Shown here piece after piece: positions 10,073 to 20,856 of a stretch of 64,000 nt of DNA. This DNA is from Liopterus haemorrhoidalis (lineage: Eukaryota; Arthropoda; Insecta; Coleoptera; Dytiscidae). Location of the stretch: NCBI GenBank assembly GCA_963971575.1, contig OZ020611.1, forward strand, positions 148,826,419 to 148,890,418. The letters run 5' to 3'. The notes beneath the pieces are model-generated. The model worked only from the letters and a program-made list of their open reading frames with translations. It ran no database searches and was not told the origin of the DNA. Within the stretch, counting starts at the first letter, position 1, and each line of letters begins with the position of its first letter. The position numbers were made by a program, and so were the translations under genes.

Positions 10073-10690
10073 TTGAAATCTATTTTGTATTATTTCTTAT
10101 TATTTTCTTTTTCTTTGATTTCCTTTCTCCTCTCTATTACCTCTTTCATCCATGTGTATCCGCAGCCATTTGCGTTTAAAATATCTTCTCTTGTTCCTGC
10201 TTTGCTTCTCATTTCTTCACATCCTTCCAGCATATGTTCAACCGTCTCCCTTTCTTCTCTGCACATTCTACATCGTTTATCCTCCTCTTTTAACCAAAAT
10301 TTGTTTGTTCTTTCTTCATTCCCACATCTAAACCTTGCAATTATTCTTTTTTTTTTCCCGTTTCCCTTTTCTTTTAGATACAGCGTTCTTTGCGTGCTCC
10401 AATTTTTCTTGTACTTATAATTGTACCTTGATCCGCTTATTCTCTCGCTTAATTCTTGTTGTTGTATGTCCTTCATTCTTTCTATTATCTCCTGCATTCC
10501 ATGTCCACTCTCTCTTTCCTCCTTACTTCTTCTATTGAATAGCCTCCGTATTCGTACATTTTACTTCTTTTTATCTCCCATTTTGATGTTTTTTTTTCTG
10601 TTTATCTCTATTTTCCAATTCTTTCCAGCATTCGTTTAATTATTGTTTTTCTTGGTTCTTTGTTATATTTTCTTCAAATCTTATTGCTCT
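10073..10690 (-). pseudogene. LINE ORF2 C-terminal fragment, second copy in intron
   Basis: Minus-strand reading gives ECWKELENRDKQKKKHQN near 10650-10590, then after stops GHGMQEIIERMKDIQQQEL, KYKKNWSTQRTLYLKEKG, RIIARFRCGNEERTNKFW and KRCRMCREERETVEHMLEGC. The RxRCGNEER...W...CRxC...E..EH.L..C pattern is the zinc-binding C-terminus of a jockey-like LINE reverse transcriptase protein. The last 135 codons (10497-10090) are uninterrupted, so this copy is younger or better preserved than the 7566-8405 copy. It ends in a lysine-rich KEIKEKENNKK tail and a stop. Same family and orientation as the first intronic fragment. Confidence 0.75.
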
Positions 10691-10926
10691 TCCACGTGTC
10701 CGCTTACACGATACAAAAATACAAGACGATTCGATTTACGTCACTGGTTCTCAGTATGTTAAAACTATTAATATTGTTAAACGACTGCATGCTAAACAAG
10801 TTATAAAATTACTTTACATTTAGAAACTTAAATTTCATGATACCCATTTCTGTATGTTAGGATTATATTATCTGGATGTGTCATTGAAAATTTTTAGTGT
10901 TTACAATATAACATTCTCTTTGACAG

Positions 10927-11388
10927 GCTGTGAAGAATCACATGAGAACAGAATGCAAGTGTCACGGTTTGTCAGGTTCTTGCACTCTCCGAACATGTTG
11001 GAGAAAAATGCCTCCATTCAGAGAGGTTGGTAATCGTTTGAAAGAGAAGTTTGATGGAGCTGCAAAGGTCATTGCTGGTAACGATGGCCACAGTTTCATG
11101 CCAGAAGATCCAACAATCAAACCACCAGGACGTCAAGACTTGGTATATTCAGAGGATTCACCAGATTTCTGTAAACCAAACAGGAAGACTGGTTCCCTCG
11201 GGACACAGGGTAGAAGTTGTAACGCTACATCTCTCGGGGTTGATGGATGCGAGTTGTTGTGTTGTGGGAGAGGTTATGACACTAAACAAGTTAGGGAAAA
11301 AGTGAACTGTAAATGCACCTTCAGGTGGTGTTGTGAGGTCACATGTTCAACGTGTATAGAGAAAAAAGTTGTTAACAATTGTCGCTAG
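10927..11388 (+). CDS. Wnt6: Wnt6, last coding exon (C-terminal domain)
   Basis: The exon starts after a TTTGACAG acceptor (10919-10926) in phase 0 and ends at TAG (11386-11388), encoding 153 residues. It begins AVKNHMRTECKCHGLSGSCT; the CKCHGLSGSC loop is the site where Wnts carry palmitoleate on serine, needed for Wntless-dependent secretion and Frizzled binding. LRTCWRKMPPFREVGNRL, a NDGxSFMPEDP segment, YSEDSPDFCKPNRKTGSLGT, GRSCNATS (an N-glycosylation sequon), GCELLCCGRGYD and FRWCCEVTCSTC follow. The exon has 16 cysteines in the usual Wnt C-terminal spacing. PPFREV, the NDG-x-SFMPE phrase and KTGSLGTQGR are characteristic of arthropod Wnt6. No break is seen. It joins in frame with exon 6953-7269. 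Confidence 0.94.
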   Translation, partial: AVKNHMRTECKCHGLSGSCTLRTCWRKMPPFREVGNRLKEKFDGAAKVIAGNDGHSFMPEDPTIKPPGRQDLVYSEDSPDFCKPNRKTGSLGTQGRSCNATSLGVDGCELLCCGRGYDTKQVREKVNCKCTFRWCCEVTCSTCIEKKVVNNCR

Positions 11389-11452
11389 CATGACGAGTCC
11401 TTGCACCAAAGTGTGTTTAAATACGTAAAAATATATGTATATAAATAACATT

Positions 11453-11458
11453 AATAAA
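11453..11458 (+). promoter_or_regulatory. candidate Wnt6 polyadenylation signal
   Basis: AATAAA occurs 65 bases after the Wnt6 stop codon and a T-rich tract follows at 11466-11473. It is the first canonical signal after the gene; a longer 3' UTR using later signals cannot be excluded. Confidence 0.5.
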
Positions 11459-11751
11459 TGCAAGCTTTTTTTTACACTGGCAATATTTCAGAATATACGA
11501 TTAAGAAAATTAGAATTCGATTCTTAATAGCAATTTATGCAGCTAATAAGGAAATGAAGATTATCTACGAATGTGAAATTTACAAAACGAGAAAAGGCTG
11601 AGTACACTAAATGACACAAGTAATATTAGGAAACATATTCCTTACGTGTAGCATATAAAGCTTTTTCGTCGGCCTCTCAGAAAGCTACAAAAGCGAGAGA
11701 AAATACCCGTCTTTCATTTCAAGAGAATATAACGTCTTTAATTTTTTTGAC

Positions 11752-11832
11752 ATTTCATATAAATTTAATTTCTTTAGAAAATTCAGAAAGCAATTGAAAT
11801 TTTTATATTTACAAATTAAATTTATATGAAAT
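11752..11832. repeat. 20-bp perfect inverted repeat downstream of Wnt6
   Basis: ATTTCATATAAATTTAATTT at 11752-11771 is exactly inverted at 11813-11832, with a 41-base spacer. Weak complementarity continues outward. It may be a MITE remnant or a structured 3' region. It is AT-rich, so chance or slippage origin is possible. Confidence 0.8.
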
Positions 11833-12317
11833 ATCAAAAATAATCTTATTCTTATTCGTTTTTCGTAGCTTTTGAACGGCTGTAGAGCAGTTACGTAACT
11901 TCATATTTTCTCCCCCTCCCACGCAGATTCTTCTTAAGGCTCCTTAACACGTTCGCTACCGACATAAGAGTTAAAAAAAAAAAAACTTTCTGAGAGACCA
12001 CATACTTTTTTTGGAAAGAAATGGGTTCAAACAAACATGAACTCTGATCATATGTTTATTTAAAAAAATAATTGTTATTAATTATCGAATAAGTTCAAGT
12101 CCCATAAACGTGGTAGTGGTCTATTTGTAAATTTTTAAAAAAATATACGGCTCACAATTGAGTCATGGTAAAGAAAACAAAACAAAAATTAAATGATTAT
12201 AATAAATAATAATATTGGTAGAGTTTCTTGACGCCAAAAGTGTAAGTTAGGATAATAAAATAAATTTCTTTTCTCTCTGCGTCAACGTGTACAATTTTAT
12301 TAAAAATATTTAAAACA
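11833..12317. other. AT-rich DNA, nothing recognised
   Basis: No coding or repeat signal beyond homopolymer runs. Confidence 0.5.
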
Positions 12318-12319
12318 GG

Positions 12320-12362
12320 CAGAGACGTTTCGACCCAACAGCTGGATCATATTCAGTCTAAA
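12320..12362 (-). other. hammerhead-core-like motif (minus strand), degenerate
   Basis: The minus strand reads CTGAATA, then a hairpin GATCC...GGGTC, then GAAACGT. This is the order box 1, stem II, box 2 of hammerhead ribozymes (CUGANGA - stem - GAAA) as found in Penelope-like elements, with one core change (G to U). Stem III, the cleavage triplet and stem I were not found, so catalysis is not claimed. Confidence 0.35.
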
Positions 12363-14700
12363 AGGATAAAACTAGTGTTACATACACATAATGTCTCGAA
12401 ATTAAGGATAAAAAACTAAAACTATTTATGCATTTTAACAACAACGTTTGCACCATGTACAAGAATAAAAACACATATTAAAAAAAAAAAAACTTTAAAC
12501 CAAGAAGGTTTCCAAAAAGAAACAAAAAAAATTATGTGAAAAAATTTTTTGTAAACCGTTTTATAAAAGAGAAAGATAGAATCTAAATGAAAACAATTAG
12601 AAAACATTTTTCTTAAAAAATATATGAGATTAACAAAATTATGAAATTAATAAAATTACGCAAACGAGGACTTAGAACATATTTAAAAAAAATACATATT
12701 AAACATTAAAACACTTTAAACTAAAAACACTTTTAAATTTTAAAAAATACACACAAATGGCAACAATAAGTTAAATTGTTTCTAAAAAAATATTTTTAAA
12801 ATTTCTGAAGAATAAAACAAATAAAAATAATAATAACAATTATTTGGTAAATAGTATCTACAGCAAAATTATTTTAAATAAAAAAATAAAAAAATTGCAC
12901 ACAGTAAATGTGTCCTTAGGTAAACTGAAAATTATAATGAAGAATGGTGAATTTCAAAGCATGGGGAAGGACAAAATCCAAGAGGTTTTCCTTTGTTACT
13001 CACACAAATTGTTGTAAACAAATTTTGTTTGTGTACTGTTCTTATTTGGTATCCATACTCGACATACAAAATATCTCCAGATAGCTTGACTTACATGCTA
13101 ATCTGATATTCACTCAGACCATACTTCGATATCAAGACCTTAAACATATACTAAATGAAAATAAATAATTATGTTGCGGCCCTGCACTAGTGAGTACTAA
13201 GTTCATTTCATAATTGAAATGATTAGTTTCGTTTCCTAATGGCCTCTTAAATACCGAATCAGTATTACTGCTATAAAAAGTATTAATTTAAAATTTAGAA
13301 TCAATATTGTTTTATTAGCTTTGTTTGGGCAATAAACTCTGTTTTCAGAAACATTCAGATTTATTATCATAATTATCATTACTATTTTGAATTCTTGTGG
13401 AATATCACATTAAAATCTTTAAAGAGTATACAGAAGACCTCCAACTTACGTCTGTAGGTGAGACCTCAACTTCATACGTAAGTCGCAACATACGTAACTT
13501 GATACAAGTATAATAATGTGCTTTTTTTCATCTTAATAATAATAAAAGAATAATCCTTAGGAATAGCTCAACAGGAATTTTCGATCACATTATTTTTTTT
13601 GAAAAATATAATTTTTTGTTGGTTGAACAAATTACTTTTATTATTATTATTATTTTTTTAAATTTTACTGTAGAATATCAAATGAAATCTTTTAAAAACA
13701 GAGAAAAGAATGATAAATAATTTTTAAAAAGCTCTTTAACAGTATTTTTGTAATAAATGTATTAAATTTTGTTGACCCGCACTCTCTAACTCGGAGGGGT
13801 TAGTATAAATATCTGAAAAATTTCAAGTAGTGCATTGATATGAATCGAAATTGTTCATAAAATTAATATAAATGATTTTTTTAAGATATCGTATTTTGTG
13901 CATTTTTATAAAAATATGTTTTTTTAGATTTATTTCGGGAGTGAAAATCTTAATACATTTACAGAAGAAAAATGGTTTACAAGAAAATTATTTTGGTTTT
14001 GATAAATGTGACAAAAAATGTCTGTTGACCGCCTTCTCGTTTTAGTTACCTACGAAACCCTTAAATAGATGAATATTTACACTCCACATAAATTATTTAT
14101 TGCCGTTTCATATCGTAAAACAATTTCTACTGCGGTAGCATATTTTTGGATTTCATGTAAAGCGTGATAGCTAGATTGCGTTTCCGGGACGATTTATAGC
14201 CATATTTATATTATTTATTACCATATATAGTTAATACTTTTATATTGTTCATCATAGACCAGAACACCTGTTCGCTAAACGGAGATAAATTCCTCTGACA
14301 CGTAATGTGATACGCGCGTTCGTCAGTTTAGACTATAAAAAGAATTATTACCAAATAAATAAATACAATTTGAAATAATATTTTTAATAATTATTCAACA
14401 GTTATAACCTAAAAAATGAACATGATATTTTAGAAAACAGATTTTAATCTTTGTTTGCAGGTTAAAATAAACATTTTAATTTCCTTCTGTTGGTAATGTT
14501 TTTATAAAACTAAACTTTGATCATGCGCTTACATACATTCGTCGTAGTTTAAACTGAGTAGCCATTTCTTTTGTCTTACTTCGTCGCCAGATATTCTGTC
14601 AATGTACTAAAGATAGGCGTGCGATATATAGAAGTTTTAAATATATGGACTATCCCACCTAATCCAGAATGACAGATGAACGCAGCCTGACAGATGAACC
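12363..14700. other. long AT-rich stretch without genes
   Basis: Poly(A)/poly(T) runs dominate. No protein-like frame, tRNA or terminal-repeat pair could be supported. Confidence 0.5.
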
Positions 14701-14706
14701 AATCTA

Positions 14707-15830
14707 ATCATCATCATCATTGACGCGACAGCCCAAGTTGAGCCTAGGCTTCTTATTTCCAGGTTTCATGACATGTTTTCAATCTGTGTACATTCAAGAG
14801 TAATATGGTCAGTATTACGTCAATTTTTTTGCGTACACAGAAAAGCACCTACAGTTAAAGCCGGTTGCGACCGGCTAAGCAGAATCTGTATTAAATATGT
14901 TCCTTTGGCTCCTATGAGGAGCATAGGGCTTCCACAAAACTCGTCCGGAAGATGTTTAATCTCCAGCCACGATTTTCCATAATTCCTCGCTTCTTGAATA
15001 ATTGTTCGTCTCCAGGTTGTTTTTGGGCTTCCGATTTTGCGTGTGCCTTGTGGATTCCAATCCAAGGCCATTGTAGGCACGCTAGTCCGCTCTCATTTCA
15101 GGACATGTCCTATCCATTTACACTTGCGCAAATTTATTTCCTTCTGGATGTCTGTTTGGTTTGTTCGTTACCATAGCTCTGTGTTAGATATTCTTTCCGG
15201 CCAGAACACTCGGATGATTGTGCGGAGATATCTGTTTACAAAGGATTGCATTTGGAAGAGATTACATGGGTAACCTTCTAAGTCTTACATCCGTAGAGTA
15301 GCACCGATTTCACATTTGTGTTGAACAAGCGCAGCTTTGTGTTTCTTGAGATATAATTGGATCTCCAGACAGCATTTAACATACCGAAAGCTTGACAGGT
15401 CTTGTTCAAACGTTGCTCAATATCCAGCATTGCTCCTCCATCTTTGGCAATTATGCTGTCAAGGTAACAAATCTCATCTGAGTCATCAGAAGTGAGTCGA
15501 ATTTATGAGATAGCAGGCAGATATCGTCTGCATAGTCTAGGTCTGTTAAATGGTGTTGGAGATTCCACAATATACCATTTCTATTCTCACTTATATGTGT
15601 TAGGATCCAGTCAAGGGTTAAAATGAAAAGCAGCGGAGATAACGGACATCCTTGTTTTACCCCCGCTTTAATTGGGATTGTGTTGCTAGTGGCTCCTTGG
15701 TGAAGTACTCTGCATTCTGCTTCCGAGTTTAATAATCCTTGAATGCTTTGATAATCCTTGAAGCAGAACCTGTAATTGGTATAAATATTTTTACACAAAT
15801 TATTTGACATAAGCAGGAATTGAACTCACG
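14707..15830 (-). pseudogene. RTE-like LINE, RT core to 3' end
   Basis: Minus strand, in order: FCFKDYQSIQGLLN, then GVKQGCPLSPLLFILTLDWI and DLDYADDICLLSH at 15660-15500 (reverse transcriptase motifs B and C; YADD supplies two catalytic aspartates), then LFNTNVKSVLLYGC near 15330, and ALDWNPQGTRKIGSP with TTWRRTIIQEARNYGKSW at 15070-14960. The last phrase is the typical C-terminus of RTE-like endonuclease/reverse-transcriptase proteins. The 3' end is marked by CCTGGAAATAAGAAGCC, CGTCAATGATGATGATGATT on the minus strand, a short ATG repeat tail. Endonuclease and finger domains are absent (5' truncated), and frames are broken between RT core and C-terminus. Confidence 0.8.
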
Positions 15831-15905
15831 TCTGTGCCCTTGCTCAGCGGTCAAATAGCAGGTACAAACGATTTAACGTTTGCAGCTACAGGCTTGCTGA
15901 ACCAA

Positions 15906-17337
15906 CCTAATAGATAACTAATAAGTGCCTTGCCTATATTTAAAACATTACTTTAGAAAAACATCAAAATAAGCCTATAAAATTTATTATCTGAAAGATT
16001 CTGAAATTGTAGTCAGTGTAAGAAAATCTTGCTCTAGTTGTACATAATGTAGTTATGTCTTAAATCGCTTTAATCGAGTTAATGTTCATGCAAATGAAAC
16101 AATGACTCATTACATTTAACACTTTATGTGCCTTTAATCATTTGTATTTCGACTCAACGTATCAGCTAACCTCGAACTGACAATTAAAACAACAAAAATA
16201 TAATGTCTCTTATCACGTGTAAACTAAGTAATAGATATTCCTCTCATGCCTTGTAATTAATCTGCCAGATTTTGTATATTTTTAGTAATAGTTTATGTAC
16301 ATAAACATTGTGTAGGTAATGACAACATCAATAAAGATATCTTGTGTAATTTATTGGACTGTTCTCTATACTGTCATTGTTTATTTATGTGTGTGATGGT
16401 GTTGACTTGCTGATGAAGTGTTATACTCAGCGATATGGGCTGTGTGAGGTAGGTCAATTTTCATTTTGCTTATATAGTTGTACGTGCTTATGGTTTTTTG
16501 AAATAGTGTAATAGAATATTTTAAAGAAGCACAAAATTCGAAGCTTAAAGATCTGACGGTTGGTTGCTAAAGAACGGGTTAAGGGTGCGCACAACCGTTC
16601 AATTTCCTATACAAGACTTACCTGAAATACAATTAGTAACAATCTATATATAAAAATTTTCAGCGAATTTTTATCTATCTAATAGGATATTTTTAATTGT
16701 AAAAAGAACTGTCATGTAATTGTAAATAAACAAATTGCGTTATAGACGCCATCTTGTAAACCATTCGACGCATTTTTGTGTACCATGCGGCAAATTGTAG
16801 CTAAAGCTCCATTCTACAAGTATGTTTGGTGATAATTTGTTCTATTGTGAAAATTACTTATAGTTACTGTACTTGGTAATCTACTTTTGCCGCCATCTCG
16901 AATCTGCCGCGGTTTTTAATATAGGTGCTGCGGGTAAAAATGATTTATTTTATGTAAAGAATACTTGTACCAAGTGGCATTTCATTATCATCAAGTATAA
17001 TATTTTTCGACGAAGGCTCTAAACTATAAACAATCACGTCGAAAAAAATGTTGACGTATTATTTGAACATTTCTACACAAAACTATATAAATATAAAAAT
17101 TATTTGAAACCCACAAATATATTAAAAAAATTACGGAGCATTGTTGTGTGATACCTATTATTAAGTTATTAAGCAATAACATTTTTACAATAATTTTTTC
17201 TACAATCAAAAATATCCTATTACATAGATAAAAATTCGGTGCAAAATTTGATGTATAGATTGTCACTAATTTTATTTCAGATTGTTAGTTTTGTATAAGA
17301 AACTAATAATCTCTGGGGGTTGTACGTAGCGTTAAGG
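15906..17337. other. no gene recognised
   Basis: AT-rich sequence with scattered CpG words near 16740-16930. Nothing supportable as coding, RNA or element ends. Confidence 0.5.
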
Positions 17338-17560
17338 GTTTGAACTAGGGATATGCGATACTGAGAAAGTATCGATATTTGGGTATCGATAATATCGAAT
17401 AAAAAGTATTGATACCGGTATCATATTGAAACAAGATATCGATATTTTCAAATATCGTAAGGACAAAAAATGAATATATTTTCTATAAAACGTAAAAAAG
17501 ATTATATTCTTATAATAACAATTTAATTGTTTTACAATAATAAATAGATTAAAGTATATA

Positions 17561-17981
17561 GGCTATTCCAAACGTTTAGGCGACACTAAATGGAAATTTC
17601 GTTCTTTTAGGTTGACGCGAATCACGAGAACGGACCCTGCTTGGGGTATTTCACTTTTCAGGTTGGTATGTGAAAATTTAAAATTCCAACAATGAAACTG
17701 TTCTGTGAGCGAAACCATGGAAACGAACGACATTTAGTAAAAGTTTTAATACTCTTGTACATATTTTGAAGACAAAACAAATAAATAGGAAATTTTTATT
17801 AAGAATGACAAAAAAATTAAATGCAATGAAAAGGACATTTTATAATAACAATCAATTTAATCTATAATTTACAATGCGAGTATGATTTACAAAGCTTAAA
17901 CAAACTGACCAAAAGTCCGAATTAATAGATAAAAATTATTAGGTATCAACATCTAGTTCTGCAAAAACGTTTGGAATAGCC
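17561..17981. mobile_element. MITE inside the hAT element (TA target)
   Basis: GGCTATTCCAAACGTTTAGG at the left end and the complement of the right end GGCTATTCCAAACGTTTTTG are inverted repeats, flanked by TATA on each side, consistent with a TA duplication of the Tc1/mariner type. It is 421 bp and non-coding. Its left end recurs at 34049-34180, again beside a copy of the same hAT element. Confidence 0.75.
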
Positions 17982-18071
17982 TATATATGCTGTTCACTTC
18001 TGTAAAAACAAACTAAGAGGAAATTTTGATTTCAGTAATTTGCACTTTTGAAATTGTATGTCAGGTTGGTA

Positions 18072-18386
18072 TTAAAAAATGGTAAAAAATGGTAAGGCAA
18101 TGGCGCCTATAGCTCTTAGTGATTTTTTAAAATATAATTTAATACTCCACTCTTCTTCATTGCAAGCACCGAGAAAAAGCAGTTTAGTAAGCCTTTTGCC
18201 CAAAAGCCTATTTCTGTCTCTGCATACAGTAGCTCCTGCTTTCGAAAATAAGCGCTCTGTAGGAACTGACGTCGCTACTACAGACAAGAATATCAGAGCA
18301 ATTTTATATAAGTTAAGGAAGACTGTTTTCATATCGTCCCAAACCAGTAGTGGATTGGATTTCAGAGGTGAAACTGGATTTTTCAA
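18072..18386 (-). pseudogene. hAT transposase C-terminal dimerisation domain
   Basis: The minus-strand frame reads KSNPLLVWDDMKTVFLNLYK, IALIFLSVVATSVPTERLFS, KAGATVCRDRNRLLGKRL and LLFLGACNEEEWS. PLxVWD...YxxALxFLSVxATSVPxERLFSxAG...RNRL is the conserved hATC dimerisation region at the transposase C-terminus. Upstream catalytic domains (RNase H-like core, zinc finger) are missing, replaced by the MITE and non-coding DNA. The domain itself is intact over about 80 residues, but the protein cannot transpose. It lies within, and antisense to the left-to-right orientation of, the hAT element at 17346-18641. Confidence 0.88.
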
Positions 18387-18649
18387 ATACAGTGATAGTT
18401 CATGTTCAGTTCTGTTAGAACCACGTTGGTCTGTGCCTGATTTTAGTTTCCTCTTCCCATGTACAATGTCAGTATATCAAACCCGATGGTTGGTTAAAAA
18501 AAAAAATTGATTCGATACGATACTGGGTCAAATGTACTGATATTAGTAAAGTATCGGAAGATTAGTATCGATACTAAAATCGCGATAAGGAATGAATAAT
18601 ATCGATACCTGTATCGTATTACTAGAATCGGAACATCCTTAGTTTTAAC

Positions 18650-19424
18650 TCGAATTTATCTGTGTTTAGAGCTCTTTAAATTAGTTGACTGTGCACTGTG
18701 CGTTATGGATATGTTTAGTAGGTAGTTTTAACATTCAACGCAGCGTTTACAGGTCTTAGAAAATTAGTGAATTACGAATAGTGCGCCATTTATATGTCTT
18801 TAAACCAACTACGGTGTCTTCGTAAAATGTTTTTAATCTATTACCATTTTCCTAATTCTGCTGTCCTAGATTTTTACTAACTAAACCTAACCTAATTACC
18901 TAAATTGATTATGTTTACTGTTCGTCTCTGTAATTTTGGGCGATATTTGTTGTAATCGGCGCGATGACATTTTGTTAGGTTATGTAAAGTATTACAATAT
19001 GAACGTTCTCTCCATATGTTCTCTCAATATGAACGTATAGACTGAGATAGGCAATTTGTTTATATGTCTGTCTCATTAAAACAACTCACTAAGTACAAAG
19101 CTTAGAAAACTATCCACAACGACACCGTCCAACGTATTAAATTTAGAGGTCTGAACAGTTGCTCGCCTAACAAAATGACAAACTAGTGACAATCAACAGT
19201 GTACAAGTTATAGTCTCCAGTCTACTAATTTAAGAGCTCCGAACGCAACTTTTAGCAACGTTTATCGTATATGTTATATGCACGTTTGATTTTTTGATAT
19301 AAATATAAAAATATCGTTTAATTTTTTGATTTTCTACTTGTTTTAATTTCTTTTTTCTTTGTTCAAAATAATTTTTCTTACATTCATTTTTGATGTGAAG
19401 TGAAATATTTCAATATTTCAGCTA
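18650..19424. other. no gene recognised
   Basis: Contains a short direct repeat of CAATATGAACGT with CCATATGTTCTCT around 18997-19035. No coding signal. Confidence 0.5.
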
Positions 19425-19600
19425 ATTAGGTTAGGTTAGGTTAATAAGAATATAGGATAGCAGAAGCCGAAAAGCTCGAAGTAAGGTTAAAATTAGGTAA
19501 GGTTAGGTTAGGTTGTTAAAAGTCTAGAACAGCAGAAGCCGAAAAGCTCGAAGCAAGATTAAAATTAGGTAAGGGGTTAGTAAAAGTCTAGAACAGCAGT
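19425..19600. repeat. about 72-bp tandem repeat with TTAGG-like blocks
   Basis: Blocks of GGTTAGGTTAGGTT alternate with GCAGAAGCCGAAAAGCTCGA (19460-19480 and 19532-19552). The period is 72 bp for the first two units; a third unit is shortened. The GGTTA/TTAGG words match the insect telomere repeat but are few and interrupted. Confidence 0.85.
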
Positions 19601-20319
19601 GACCTATATGCAAATCCAACCATTTTTAATTTTTTTTCTGTATTACCAACGAGGAACTCGTAAATTGCAGAAATCTGTTTTTACATGTTAAAACTCTGTA
19701 TGTGCTTATCGGGTACAGAATTTTTCTGTATTTAGAGTGGCAATACGCATCGATTTAGTTTTTTAAACTTAAATTTCAAACTAAATTGAAATCTTCATTT
19801 TTATTTCTGGCCCCCCCACTGGGGGCCTGAGCACGTTTTAGCACTCCGCCCCCCACCCCCCGCCCCGCACGGTGCTTAAGTGTGGGGTAGTCATTTATCG
19901 CCGACATACTCAAAGAATTCTAGTTTGCTTAACAGGGTCCAGTAAATACCATTTGTACCATCAGCGGCTTACTTCGTGATCGCCGCTGAGTGCGTGTGTG
20001 CAGAGTATGCACCGCACATAGGCGGTTTAACAAAGCGGCGATATTTGGGGTCGAGTTTAGTAGAATCCTACTAGTGGAGGCGGAATTATGCGGATTGTAT
20101 GCACACGGGAATCATTAAGGGCCGATTCTAGTAGAGGGCGGTCTTATAATTGTTTGCACACGAGCAAATGACACCTACATGTCGTCCCTGGCTAATCTGG
20201 TATAGTATGGAAAAACAGGTGACAACGAACACTTTTACTTGACACACACAGCATGTTGATTGGGTCGCTCATTTTACTCTAGTAGTTTCATCTTTTAGGG
20301 AATTCTTCGTTTTTTTCTT
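19601..20319. other. no gene; GC-rich patch and small hairpins
   Basis: At 19811-19870 a GC-rich run (GGCCCCCCCACTGGGGGCC and C-tracts) contrasts with the AT-rich surroundings. TCAGCGGC and GCCGCTGA pair around 19961-19990. GATTCTAGTAGA-type words recur at 20060-20135. It may be an unclassified element; no frame supports a gene. Confidence 0.45.
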
Positions 20320-20470
20320 CGCTTTTCAGATGTTGGCATGCTTGGTGCTATCGAAAGCCTTTGGAAAGTCAATAAATGCCAGGTAATATGGTCAATACAG
20401 GAATTGTCCGCTCTATAACTTACATGATCACGACATAGATATTTATCCAATTCTTAGTCATGTAAAGTGT
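20320..20470 (-). pseudogene. LINE reverse transcriptase motif A fragment
   Basis: The minus strand reads CIDHI then, with a frame change, YYLAFIDFPKAFDSTKHANI at about 20388-20327, matching the RT motif A pattern LAFIDFxKAFDS of RTE/jockey-like LINEs, whose first Asp is catalytic. Only about 40 residues can be recognised. Flanking DNA shows no more of the enzyme. Confidence 0.6.
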
Positions 20471-20848
20471 CCATGTTTCGGACCCCAATTAAACTATTTG
20501 TTGGATAAAGCTTAATTTCAATTTCGAGAGTATTTATTGACTGATTTCAAGTATCTTGTTTTGGCTCAAATCTAATTGCAGTGACGCAGAACACTGCTAA
20601 ACTTTTTACAGTGATTAGAAAAGGAAATTGCGTTTTAGAAGAAAAAGACAGGCTTTTAGTTGTCGTAGCGTGGTCAATAGTGCTTTAGAAAGCGACTTGA
20701 CTTAAATTAAATTAAATTTAAAAAAAGACAAAACTGCATAAACTGTATGATTTTTTTTTTTACAGCACTGCAATGACGCACGATGCAGTAATGGAAACTT
20801 AGATAAAGTGTTTTTTACTGACTTATATTTCTTTTCTCTGCTATATTA
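20471..20848. other. no gene recognised
   Basis: AT-rich spacer with homopolymer runs, ending at the target duplication of the MITE at 20857. Confidence 0.5.
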
Positions 20849-20856
20849 GCTACACT

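Larger units (their letters stand above)
17346..18641. mobile_element. hAT element (non-autonomous, composite)
   Basis: Ends TAGGGATATGCGATACT and, on the complement of the right end, TAAGGATGTTCCGATTCT, with subterminal TATCGATA words on both sides. An 8-bp direct duplication flanks it: GTTTGAAC (17338-17345) and GTTTTAAC (18642-18649), 7 of 8 identical, the hAT target size. The interior holds a hAT dimerisation-domain fragment on the minus strand and a MITE-like insert. A partial second copy is at 33340-33480. Confidence 0.8.

Noticed and set aside
15820..15905. tRNA-like sequence (minus strand GAGTTCAATTCC B-box-like word)
   Set aside because: The A box and cloverleaf pairing could not be made; at most a very old SINE.
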